A DNA stretch of 64,000 nt from Catalinimonas alkaloidigena (lineage in GTDB: Bacteria > Bacteroidota > Bacteroidia > Cytophagales > Cyclobacteriaceae): contig NZ_JAQFIL010000001.1 of assembly GCF_029504655.1 (NCBI RefSeq), positions 5,213,001-5,277,000 of the forward strand. The letters are read 5' to 3'. The notes below the pieces were generated by a model. That model was not told the origin of the DNA and ran no database searches. It worked only from the letters and a program-made list of their open reading frames with translations. Shown one piece after another: positions 46,229 through 54,209 of this stretch. How positions within the stretch are numbered: position 1 is the stretch's first letter; each line of letters starts with the position of its first letter. The position numbers and the translations under genes were made by a program.

Positions 46229-46759
46229 ATGGATAGCTTGGAACCTAACATATTCATCGTACCAGTAGCTGCTCTGGTCCTGTTAGTAACAGGTTATGTG
46301 TATTTCTTAAGGAAAGTGTCTGATCAAACAACATATAAGAAGTTGGTAATCCATATACTGATTTTGGCTTTTCTGTTTAATCTGGTTTGGGAAGTTCTAC
46401 AAGGACCTCTTTATGAAGGTTTCCAATACAATATTAAGCATATTTCAATTTGTGCACTAGCCTCAGTGGCTGATGCTATGTGGGTGATGCTACTTTACTA
46501 TATTTTTGCCCTGATTTACAGAGATTTTTTTTGGATTCAGAAGTTAAAAAAAAAACGTATTGTATTAGTAATTTTGGTTGGTGGAATGGGGGCAATTCTA
46601 TCTGAAATGAGTCATGTCTCTGCTGACCATTGGGCTTACGCTGAAAGCATGCCCATCATTCCTGTTATTGAAGTTGGCCTTTCCCCATTCTTACAGTTTT
46701 TAGTTTTACCCATTTTGATTTACCTGATAAGTAAATACTTTTTGAAAGCCTATGGATAG
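46229..46759 (+). CDS. Unknown multi-span membrane protein, WE/GLSPFL family (copy 2)
   Basis: Membrane protein of 176 aa with about five helices, paralogous to 13767-14207 but with one more N-terminal span. Shared: FLFNLVWEVLQGPLYEG near residues 50-66, ASVADAMWVMLLYYIFAL, LSEMSHVSADHWAYAESMPI near 126-145 and VIEVGLSPFLQFLVLPILIY near 147-166. Conserved Trp-Glu, Asp, Tyr, Met-Pro and Gly-Leu-Ser-Pro positions suggest a specific function. Both copies lie within about 1 kb of an HMA-AraC regulator; this one is in the copper block. Not assignable to a known family by me. Confidence 0.66.
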   Translation: MDSLEPNIFIVPVAALVLLVTGYVYFLRKVSDQTTYKKLVIHILILAFLFNLVWEVLQGPLYEGFQYNIKHISICALASVADAMWVMLLYYIFALIYRDFFWIQKLKKKRIVLVILVGGMGAILSEMSHVSADHWAYAESMPIIPVIEVGLSPFLQFLVLPILIYLISKYFLKAYG

Positions 46760-46966
46760 GCTCAGTTAGTCTGACAGGGAATGACAATACTAGAGTGGAA
46801 TTTTAGATATTATGTTTATTTGTTGTAAGTCAGCTCCATATTTTGTGTAGAAAGTAGTAATTAAGGTTAAAGGGGTTTCTAATTGAAATGTAGATTAGTT
46901 TACCTTAACTTAATTATATAACTTTTATCACCCTCTTTAGTTTTATAATAATCAATTGTACAGAGG

Positions 46967-47419
46967 TTGCGAAGAAAAAATAACATATCACGAATAAATA
47001 TTGCCAGTTCTTTACTGGTTCTTTATGCTTGCTTTGGGAGCATTAGTTTTAACTGTGTTATTGGTATATGTTTTTGTCATAGTGAGATATTTAATAAGTC
47101 CGATACTCATTCAAGCGTTTCTCATGAGATTCATGATGCCACTCATGCTCATGGAGATATGGACGATAAGCTTCCGTATGATCATGCTGAAAAATGTTGT
47201 AATGAGTTTTCAGAATCACTGATCGGAAAGGAACTGGTACTTAAAGACAATTCATCTGAAAGAACAAAAACCTCTCAGGCATTTCTTCCTCTTTTCATTT
47301 TGTCCTATCGGATAATGCGTAATAGTAGTTTGGAATCTGATATTCCAAACATCAGGTACAAATATCCCCCTCCTAAAGTGCCTGACATACGGATATTTAT
47401 CCAATCTTTTCTCAATTAG
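46967..47419 (+). CDS. His-rich secreted protein, HYC_CC_PP-like (copy 2)
   Basis: Exported protein of 150 aa with signal-like start (INIASSLLVLYACFGSIS). A His-rich middle (HSSVSHEIHDATHAHGDMDD) leads to KCCNEF near 76-81 and a C-terminus YPPPKVPDIRIFIQSFLN, sharing the last nine residues with 31229-31696. The start is probably the TTG at 46967, preceded closely by AGAGG; no ATG stands in a useful place. It lies between the unknown membrane protein and HMA-AraC copy 3. Confidence 0.62.
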   Translation: MRRKNNISRINIASSLLVLYACFGSISFNCVIGICFCHSEIFNKSDTHSSVSHEIHDATHAHGDMDDKLPYDHAEKCCNEFSESLIGKELVLKDNSSERTKTSQAFLPLFILSYRIMRNSSLESDIPNIRYKYPPPKVPDIRIFIQSFLN

Positions 47420-47666
47420 CCATCGCTATATCATTTCTTGGATAGCCTGGGACTGCTATATCTCATAGCGAAGTAAATTTATATTGCTAACCACAGATGC
47501 ATTATACAGTGTGAGCGTGCGGGTTTTTTCGCGGCTCTTATGCTGTTAATAAGATAGTTGGTTACAAAGCATCCTAATATTTTCTTCCATATCCCGTCTG
47601 GCTATCACATTGTCTTTTTTAAACTACAAAAGCCTAAGCAGAAAGCACTGGTTAAATGATACCGTT

Positions 47667-48251
47667 ATGAAGAAAACGAAGCTGCATATAAAGAATATGA
47701 TCTGTCCACGTTGCGAAACAGTCATCCGCATTGAGATGAAATCTTTAGGAATCAAAGTGATAGACTTCAGACCCGGTTATGCTACAGTCGTAATCCCTGA
47801 TTCAGTTAACCTCACTACTTTGGAGAAAAAACTTGACAACCATGGATTTGAACTGTTAAACGACCCGGAGAGCAAGTTGGTTGAGCAACTGAAATCTGCT
47901 GTCCTGGATTACTTGCTGCTTCAGGAAACTGTGGCAGGGCAAAAAAAAGAAATACCAATTTTTTCTGCCTTTCTCATCGCTCAGGTAGGAAAGAACTATG
48001 CACATCTAAGCAAGTTTTTTTCAAAGCACGAAGGCAGGACATTGGAAAGTTACTACATCCATTTGCGAATAGAACGGGTAAAAGAACTTTTGGATTATGG
48101 CGAACTCAATGTAAGTGAAATTGCCAGAAAACTGGGTTATAGTAGCGTACATTATCTATCCGCCCAATTTAAGAAAGTTACCGGCATGTCAATTTCTGAT
48201 TATAAGAAGAACGCAGAAAAGATAGGCAGGACTTATCTCAACAGGATTTGA
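47667..48251 (+). CDS. AraC-family regulator with HMA-like sensor (copy 3)
   Basis: Protein of 194 aa from the ATG at 47667 (an earlier in-frame TTG would add an unrelated tail). HMA-like residues 1-70 hold KNMICPRC (Cys13/Cys16) and YATVVIPDSVNLTTLEKKLD; the AraC domain follows (RVKELLDYGELNVSEIARKL near 138-157; YSSVHYLSAQFKKVTGMS). Closest to copy 2 in sequence, without its C-terminal extension. It is just upstream of the multicopper oxidase gene on the same strand, with the 33-nt conserved element between them, so control of that promoter is plausible. Confidence 0.85.
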   Translation: MKKTKLHIKNMICPRCETVIRIEMKSLGIKVIDFRPGYATVVIPDSVNLTTLEKKLDNHGFELLNDPESKLVEQLKSAVLDYLLLQETVAGQKKEIPIFSAFLIAQVGKNYAHLSKFFSKHEGRTLESYYIHLRIERVKELLDYGELNVSEIARKLGYSSVHYLSAQFKKVTGMSISDYKKNAEKIGRTYLNRI

Positions 48252-48256
48252 ATTTA

Positions 48257-48289
48257 TTTCATAAAAAAAATACAGAATTTCTAACATTT
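48257..48289 (+). promoter_or_regulatory. 33-nt element shared with 58677-58709 (copper promoter, copy 1)
   Basis: The 33 bases agree in 29 positions, without gaps, with 58677-58709. The core is ATACAGAATT followed by AACATTT after three variable bases. It lies 67 bases before the start codon of the multicopper oxidase gene. Conservation in two otherwise different intergenic regions suggests an operator or promoter for copper genes. Confidence 0.6.
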
Positions 48290-48356
48290 ATTTCAAGCTC
48301 ACTTTAAACAGCACCTTATCTGAGGGATTGTTATACTAGACATATCAGTTAGCATA

Positions 48357-50684
48357 ATGAAATTACATATTTACTTTTTATCCTTATCGTTTTTATTACT
48401 TTTCACTTCACATATTGTCTATAGCCAGGATACACAAGATACAGTAGTGTATAACCTTACCATCAGACAAGAGATGGTTAAGAAGGCTGGAAAAGAATCT
48501 ATGGGTATGACGGTCAATGGAGGTATTCCGGGGCCTACAATTCGCTTTAAAGAAGGAAATTATGCTGTTATTTATGTGAAAAATGAGATGGATGTAGAAA
48601 CATCTGTCCACTGGCATGGGCTATTGTTGCCCAACTTCTATGATGGTGTACCTTACTTGACTACTCCTCCTATTGAACCCGGTCAGACGCAGAAATACGA
48701 GTTTCCGTTGATACAATCGGGCACTTATTGGTACCATTCTCATACCATGTTGCAGGAGCAGAGTGGGGTCTATGGTTCTATCGTGATTGAACCTAAGGAG
48801 GGAGAAATCCTGGATTATGACAAGGAGTTAGTGATGATACTGTCTGACTGGACTCACCAGAAGCCAATGAATGTATTGCGGAACCTAAAACGTGGCAATG
48901 AGTGGTACAATATCAAGAAAGGGACGGCCACACCGCTGAACCAGGTGATCGCCCGGGGTGCTTTCGGTGCCCAGCTGAACTTCTGGAGACAGAGGATGGA
49001 AAGCGCAGATATAGCAGATATTTATTACCCGGCTTTTCTCAATAACGGCCAGGAAGTACAGGAATACCCCCAGTTTGAGCCGGGAGATAAGGTTCGTCTG
49101 CGGATTATCAATGGTGCAGCCTCCTCGCAATTTTGGATGACCTTTGGTGGAGAAGACCCATTGTTGGTAGCAGCAGATGGTTTAAACGTGGTACCGGTGA
49201 AACGCAACAAAACCTTTATTGGCATTGCTGAGACTTATGATTTTATCGTCACAATTCCTGATGAAGGGAAGATAGAGTTTAGAGCCACTGCACAAGATGG
49301 TTCCGGCTACTCTGTGGCTTACCTTGGGACCGGTGACATTATTCCTGCTTCGGAAGTTCCACGTCCTGATAAAATCAAAATGATGCAACAGATGGCAAAA
49401 ATGGATATGCGGATGGGAGCTCCGGCTATGAAGTATAACCCAAGTGAAGAAGAACCACAGGAAATGATGAAGAATTGGGGCATGCAGATGGATAGCGAAA
49501 TGAACATGGAGGGTATGGATCATGCTGACATGGACCACCATATTTATAAAAATGGAGACATGGACATGCCTGATGAGGATGCATCCAAACAAATAGATCA
49601 TGAAAATAGTATGGAGATGAACGAGTCGACATCAGGTGATCAGATGGCAGGTATGAATATGTTCGCAGAATACAACTATAACTATTTGAAAGCTCCTACA
49701 AGTACCACTATAAGCGAAGATCAACCGGTAAGAAATATCCTCCTTAACCTTACAGGTAATATGTGGCGCTACATATGGAGCATGAACGGTGTCCCTTTGT
49801 CTGAAGCTGACATGATCAAGATTTCCCAGGGAGAAAAGGTGCGCATCACCTTTAACAATTTGACGATGATGCACCATCCCATGCACTTACACGGGCACTT
49901 TTTTAGAGTGGTAAATAAGCACGGAGAATACTCTCCTTTAAAACATACCGTCAATGTACCCCCTATGCAAAAAACGGCGATTGAATTTGATGCCACTGAA
50001 GACAGCGACTGGTTTTTGCACTGCCACGTACTCTATCACATGATAGGAGGTATGGCCAGAGCCGTAAGCTACGATACAGAGCGCGATCCACGAATGGAAG
50101 AATTTCCAGCCAAAATTTTATTTGGAGAAGGTAACCACTTTTATAGTTGGGGATTGGCTGATGTCGCCTCTCATATGTCAGAGTTGAACCTCGTTTCTTC
50201 CAACATCAGAAACCAATTTAATTTGAATGCCGAGTATGGATACAACCAAAATATGGAAGCCGAACTTACCTATGAGTACTATCTGTATGATTACTTTAGG
50301 ATATTTGCTGGGATGAACGTAGAAAACGAGATAGAAAATAGCCTGGATGAAATTTCAGCAACCGCTATTGCCGGTATCCGATTCTTTACACCCTACATGT
50401 TCAATCTGGATGTAAGAGTCGATAATAAATTACGACCTGAAATCCGAATAAGCCGAGAGATCATGATATTTCCCCGTACCGCTATTTTCGGGAACTATGA
50501 GTATCAGGCAGACTTTGGTTGGGTAAACACTTTAACTGAAGAAGGAACTGATGTGCCGCTAGATTATAAGGAAGAGACCACCTGGTCAGCTGGTGTGGAA
50601 TATTTCCTGAACAGAAATTTTTCACTTATGGGGAGCTACGATAATCGCTTCGGCGCGGGAGGAGGTTTATCCTTAAGATTTTGA
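48357..50684 (+). CDS. Multicopper oxidase fused to a C-terminal beta-barrel-like domain
   Basis: Exported protein of 775 aa with signal peptide (IYFLSLSFLLLFTSHIVYSQ). Residues 25-580 are a CopA/PcoA-type multicopper oxidase: HWHGLLLPNF near 84, YWYHSHTMLQEQSG near 123, HHPMHLHGHFFRV near 502 and FLHCHVLYHMIGGM near 551 give the copper ligands of the T1 and T2/T3 sites. Between them is a Met/His-rich region (MMQQMAKMDMRMGAPAMKYN; MDHADMDHHIYKNGDMDMPD), likely for Cu(I) binding. Residues 590-775 are strand-rich and end in SLRF, resembling the CopB/PcoB outer-membrane barrel. The fusion would tether periplasmic Cu(I) oxidation to the outer membrane (inference). Confidence 0.88.
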   Translation: MKLHIYFLSLSFLLLFTSHIVYSQDTQDTVVYNLTIRQEMVKKAGKESMGMTVNGGIPGPTIRFKEGNYAVIYVKNEMDVETSVHWHGLLLPNFYDGVPYLTTPPIEPGQTQKYEFPLIQSGTYWYHSHTMLQEQSGVYGSIVIEPKEGEILDYDKELVMILSDWTHQKPMNVLRNLKRGNEWYNIKKGTATPLNQVIARGAFGAQLNFWRQRMESADIADIYYPAFLNNGQEVQEYPQFEPGDKVRLRIINGAASSQFWMTFGGEDPLLVAADGLNVVPVKRNKTFIGIAETYDFIVTIPDEGKIEFRATAQDGSGYSVAYLGTGDIIPASEVPRPDKIKMMQQMAKMDMRMGAPAMKYNPSEEEPQEMMKNWGMQMDSEMNMEGMDHADMDHHIYKNGDMDMPDEDASKQIDHENSMEMNESTSGDQMAGMNMFAEYNYNYLKAPTSTTISEDQPVRNILLNLTGNMWRYIWSMNGVPLSEADMIKISQGEKVRITFNNLTMMHHPMHLHGHFFRVVNKHGEYSPLKHTVNVPPMQKTAIEFDATEDSDWFLHCHVLYHMIGGMARAVSYDTERDPRMEEFPAKILFGEGNHFYSWGLADVASHMSELNLVSSNIRNQFNLNAEYGYNQNMEAELTYEYYLYDYFRIFAGMNVENEIENSLDEISATAIAGIRFFTPYMFNLDVRVDNKLRPEIRISREIMIFPRTAIFGNYEYQADFGWVNTLTEEGTDVPLDYKEETTWSAGVEYFLNRNFSLMGSYDNRFGAGGGLSLRF

Positions 50685-50731
50685 CCAAACTATAAACTTT
50701 TAAAACAATTAAATTATAAAAACTCAAAAAG

Positions 50732-51295
50732 ATGCAAAGCGAACAGAAACACGGCAACAATTACACTAAATTTTTCGCAATGATTGCAACCGCTATGGTA
50801 GCAATGTTTTTTTTAATGTATACCCATTCTTATCAGATTATTGATCATTTCTGGTTCAGTGAAACGAGGCTTTTTATGACGCTGATCATGACTGGTTCCA
50901 TGATCATCATAATGCTCCTGTTTATGCTGAATATGTATCAAAATCGAGGGGCAAACATAGCGACCATCGGATTGGGTATAGTATTGATTGCCGGTGGTAT
51001 AGGTTTGGTAAGAAGCCAGGTCACTGTTACGGGTATTGACTACATGGAAGGCATGATTCCACATCATTCAATTGCTATTTTGACGAGTGAGCGTGCTCAA
51101 ATTGAGGATATAAGGGTAAGGGAACTCGCTGATGAGATCATCGAAGCCCAGCGTAGGGAAATCATGGAAATGCAATGGTTGATCAATGACATCAGAGAAA
51201 ATGGTGTGGTAGAAACAGAAGAGGAAGAGAAAAACAGGCCCTTGCCTGAGTTTGAAGGTTTGCTTGAAGAAGAAACACGAAACCTGACTGAATAG
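50732..51295 (+). CDS. DUF305 membrane protein
   Basis: Protein of 187 aa with about three helices (FFAMIATAMVAMFFLMYTHS; FMTLIMTGSMIIIMLLFMLN; IATIGLGIVLIAGGIGLV), then a DUF305 segment: YMEGMIPHHSIAILTSERAQ near residues 105-124 and EIIEAQRREIMEMQWLINDI near 132-151. The HH pair and Met residues of DUF305 are thought to bind copper. It lies 47 bases after the multicopper oxidase and is probably in the same operon. Confidence 0.87.
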   Translation: MQSEQKHGNNYTKFFAMIATAMVAMFFLMYTHSYQIIDHFWFSETRLFMTLIMTGSMIIIMLLFMLNMYQNRGANIATIGLGIVLIAGGIGLVRSQVTVTGIDYMEGMIPHHSIAILTSERAQIEDIRVRELADEIIEAQRREIMEMQWLINDIRENGVVETEEEEKNRPLPEFEGLLEEETRNLTE

Positions 51296-51377
51296 CAGGC
51301 TGACCTAAGCTTGTAAGGTAATCATTGATCGTCTCAAAGTGATAGGGATCATTTACTAAGGGTTAGCTATACAGATG

Positions 51378-51393
51378 TGTAACAATTGTTACA
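51378..51393. promoter_or_regulatory. 16-bp perfect palindrome before the DUF302 genes
   Basis: TGTAACAATTGTTACA is a perfect palindrome, 60 bases before the start of the DUF302 gene; a TATAAT-like sequence follows at about 51415. This is a good candidate operator for a dimeric repressor. The regulator is not known. Confidence 0.5.
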
Positions 51394-51453
51394 TCGTTTT
51401 ACAATTCAAATCACTATAATCTCTTAAGACGAAACAGAAAAAAATATAAACAC

Positions 51454-51840
51454 ATGAAATACTACCACGAAAAAATATTAAAAGACGCAAGCTTCGAGGA
51501 AGCTATTCAAAAAGTAATGGATGCCCTGAAAGATGAAGGCTTTGGTATCCTTACCGAAATTGATGTAAAAGAAACGCTTAAGAAAAAGCTGGATGAAGAT
51601 TTTCGGCCTTACAAGATTCTGGGTGCCTGCAATCCGCCTTTTGCGTATAAAGCATTGTTAGCCGAAGATAAAATTGGCGCGATGCTGCCCTGCAATGTAA
51701 TTGTACAGCAAGTTGATGATGGCGTTGAGGTCGCGGCAGTGGATCCGGTGGCCTCCATGCAGGCGGTTGACAGCCCAAAGTTGAACGACCTCGCCAAAGA
51801 AATTAGCATCAAACTCAAAGCCGTTATTGAGAAACTATAA
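51454..51840 (+). CDS. DUF302 family protein (copy 1)
   Basis: Cytoplasmic protein of 128 aa with the DUF302 pattern: SFEEAIQKVMDALKDEGFGI, LTEIDVKETLKKKLDEDFRP, YKILGACNPPFAYKALLAED and LLPCNVIVQQVDDGVEVAAV (here GAMLPCNV). The conserved Cys residues (GAC and LPC) may bind a soft metal. DUF302 genes are often beside copper-resistance genes. It is followed 11 bases later by a second DUF302 gene. Confidence 0.88.
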   Translation: MKYYHEKILKDASFEEAIQKVMDALKDEGFGILTEIDVKETLKKKLDEDFRPYKILGACNPPFAYKALLAEDKIGAMLPCNVIVQQVDDGVEVAAVDPVASMQAVDSPKLNDLAKEISIKLKAVIEKL

Positions 51841-51851
51841 ATCAAACTTTT

Positions 51852-52316
51852 ATGAAGAATAAAGATCCACTTCCTCAGCCCGATTACAAAGAAAGTAAAG
51901 AGACCTCATACTGTTTGAGCAGGAGGTTCTCGAACTTAACTTTTGATGAAACAGTGGCAAATACCAGGCAAGCTTTACATGATATAGGCTTTGAGATAAT
52001 CAGTGAAATGAAGATGCATGAGTACTTTAAGCAACGACTGAGCAAAGATATTAATCGTTATACCCTTATTGGTGTGTGCAAAGCAGAACTAGCTTATGAG
52101 TTGCTTCAGACAGAAAACAAGCTTGGGGTACTATTACCTTGCAATATTGTGATACAGGATGTAAAGGATGGGCAACTAATAGAGGTATCGCTAATTGATG
52201 CTGCTGTCTCCTGGGGACTTTCCAAAAATACAATAGTAAGCCAGAAAGCTAAAGAAGTAAAAGAAAAATTTAAATCCATATTGGATAAAGTTGAACAATC
52301 TAATACAAGCATATGA
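51852..52316 (+). CDS. DUF302 family protein (copy 2)
   Basis: Protein of 154 aa with the same fold as copy 1 plus an N-terminal extension of about 25 residues. Motifs: FDETVANTRQALHDIGFEII, YTLIGVCKAELAYELLQTEN and GVLLPCNIVIQDVKDGQLIE. Both Cys positions of copy 1 are kept. Its end overlaps the next lipoprotein gene by 4 bases, so translation is coupled. Confidence 0.87.
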   Translation: MKNKDPLPQPDYKESKETSYCLSRRFSNLTFDETVANTRQALHDIGFEIISEMKMHEYFKQRLSKDINRYTLIGVCKAELAYELLQTENKLGVLLPCNIVIQDVKDGQLIEVSLIDAAVSWGLSKNTIVSQKAKEVKEKFKSILDKVEQSNTSI

Positions 52317-52552
52317 AAGCTAGATATAAAATCAGAGCGCTCATTTTGATGATCAGTTTAGGTTTTATCATGTTGAGTTGTGGCCGCGCTGAAAATGAGC
52401 AGCAACAAAATGATCACGGTGATATGATGGATGATGAACAGACTGAAATGATGGAAGGTGATAATGATCACATGTACGAGGACGGGCAGTCTAACGAACA
52501 CCTGATGAACGATACCACTTCAATGGATACTAACGAAGAAATGGAACAATAG
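52313..52552 (+). CDS. Small Met/Asp/His-rich lipoprotein
   Basis: Protein of 79 aa with a lipoprotein signal (ALILMISLGFIMLSC; lipobox Cys near residue 23). The mature part is short and unstructured, rich in Met, Asp, Glu and His (NDHGDMMDDEQTEMMEGDND; HMYEDGQ; HLMNDTTSMD). It looks like a periplasmic metal sponge. No family recognised. Coupled to the DUF302 gene upstream. Confidence 0.68.
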   Translation: MKARYKIRALILMISLGFIMLSCGRAENEQQQNDHGDMMDDEQTEMMEGDNDHMYEDGQSNEHLMNDTTSMDTNEEMEQ

Positions 52553-52614
52553 TACCAACTCAGGCACAACTCGTACCAGATTAAATTAATTAACCTAACC
52601 AATAAACAATAGAA

Positions 52615-53211
52615 ATGATGAATACTAAAAAACTAACAATTGCTACCCTGCTCTTCTTTTCATTAAGCTCCGCTTTACAGGCGCAAAACGTGGAGAAAAT
52701 GATGAAAAAAGAAAACAAGCAGGAAGAGGTCTTTGCTACCATCATGAATGATGAGCAAATGATGAACAAATTCATGCAACAGTTCTCAAGCAACCCTGAA
52801 GCGATGAAGGCCGTGCATCAGCAAATGATGCAAAATCCGGAGCACCGAAAGATGATGATGAAAGATATGATGGGAAATAAGGAGGAAGGCCAGATGATGA
52901 TGCAACAGATGATGGCTGACAAAGAAAAGAAGCATATGATGATGGAAAAAATGATGGGTGACAAGGAGGCTAAAAAGCAAATGATGGAGCAGATGATGGA
53001 AGACCAGTCCATGAAAAAGATGATGATGAAGGAAATGATGGAAAAACATCACGACCAGATGATGGAGAAAATGACGGATAACCCTGATATGATGAAGAAG
53101 ATGATGCAAAAGATGCACGACAAAGGCATGATGGACAAGAACTCCATGATGAAGGGACACGAAATGATGGATAAAAAGAAAAAAGGAAAGGGCAGTCAGG
53201 ATCAGAACTAA
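52615..53211 (+). CDS. Extremely methionine-rich exported protein
   Basis: Exported protein of 198 aa with signal peptide (LTIATLLFFSLSSALQAQ). By hand count about 50 residues, a quarter of the chain, are Met, mostly as MM or MMM every 8-11 residues with Lys, Glu, Gln and Asp between (KMMMKDMMGNKEEGQMMMQQ; MMEKMMGDKEAKKQMMEQMM). The pattern predicts a helical rod with Met clusters along one face, suited to many Cu(I) or Ag(I) ions. No enzyme motif. It follows the small lipoprotein and ends with a clear terminator. Function as a periplasmic copper store is inference. Confidence 0.75.
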   Translation: MMNTKKLTIATLLFFSLSSALQAQNVEKMMKKENKQEEVFATIMNDEQMMNKFMQQFSSNPEAMKAVHQQMMQNPEHRKMMMKDMMGNKEEGQMMMQQMMADKEKKHMMMEKMMGDKEAKKQMMEQMMEDQSMKKMMMKEMMEKHHDQMMEKMTDNPDMMKKMMQKMHDKGMMDKNSMMKGHEMMDKKKKGKGSQDQN

Positions 53212-53233
53212 TAGCTCTTCTTTTTCAATATTC

Positions 53234-53266
53234 AAGCCTGTCAGGAATTTAAGATTTGACAGGCTT
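53234..53266 (+). terminator. Rho-independent terminator after the Met-rich gene
   Basis: Ten-base arms AAGCCTGTCA (53234-53243) and complement (53257-53266) with a 13-base loop, followed by AAAATTT. It is placed 22 bases after the stop codon. Confidence 0.72.
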
Positions 53267-53286
53267 AAAATTTAAACACTCAAATT

Positions 53287-53490
53287 ATGATGTACGGATG
53301 GATTATCGGGGTAATACTCGTCATCGTTCTGATTGTTGCGCTGGGTAGAGGTGGTATCTTTCAAAAAGGAGCCAGTCAATCCACCAGTAAAAGCTCAGCG
53401 ATGGAGACGCTAAAAAACCGCTATGCCAAAGGAGAAATTGACAAAGCGGAGTTTGAAGAAAGAAAAGCAGAACTGGAAAAGACCAAATAG
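53287..53490 (+). CDS. SHOCT-domain small membrane protein (second copy)
   Basis: Protein of 67 aa with one helix (YGWIIGVILVIVLIVALGRG) and a C-terminal SHOCT motif (AMETLKNRYAKGEIDKAEFE near 40-59). Very like the protein at 29783-29995 in layout and motif. It lies three bases before the broken permease gene and may have been co-transcribed with it. Confidence 0.82.
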   Translation: MMYGWIIGVILVIVLIVALGRGGIFQKGASQSTSKSSAMETLKNRYAKGEIDKAEFEERKAELEKTK

Positions 53491-54209
53491 ACGGTGGGTA
53501 AATATAAGAAGAACAGCCTTTCACTCACAGGAGCTATTTCTTTGGGAACCGGGGTAATGATTGGTGCAGCTATTTTTGCCTTGCTGGGACAGGTGGCTGA
53601 ATTTTCTGGTTCATTGTTTCCGATAGCCTTTCTGGTCGGAGCAATAATAGCAGGGTTTAGTGCATATGCCTACATAAAAATGTCAAATGCTTATCCATCT
53701 TCCGGAGGTATAGCCATGTACTTAAAGAAAGCTTATGGTAAAGGTATCATAACAGCTGTAGCTGCGCTATTGATGGCTTTCGCCATGGTCATTAACCAGA
53801 GTTTGGTAGCACGTACATTCGGATCTTATACCATGCAGTTATTTGATGGAAATCAAAACGATTTCTGGATACCCCTACTGGGCGTGATTTTATTGGTCAT
53901 CACTTTTTTTGATCAACATTGCTGGTAATAAGGTCATTGACAGGGTTTCCTTCGTCATGGCAATTGTCAAGGTTGGCGGTATAGCCATTTTTGCCGTAGG
54001 AGGACTTTGAGCGGCTGGTTTTTCATTTGGAGAAGCTATCCCTTCTGAAATTTCAGGCGACTATTCCGTAGGGAGTTACTTAGGCGCCCTCGCGCTTGCT
54101 ATCCTGGCTTATGCAGGATTTACCACCATCACTAATAGTGGTGAGGAAATTGTAACGCCTCACAAAAATGTAGTAAGAGCGATATGAATATCACTCCTTA
54201 TCTGTACTA

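Noticed and set aside
49182..49632. Minus-strand His-rich frames opposite the multicopper oxidase insert
   Set aside because: Same effect: Met codons of the Met/His-rich insert read as His in reverse. The oxidase frame is continuous and complete.
52786..53235. Long minus-strand frame rich in His-His, opposite the Met-rich gene
   Set aside because: It is the mirror of the ATG repeats (CAT reads as His on the other strand) and has no sensible start context; the plus-strand gene has a signal peptide and fits its neighbours.
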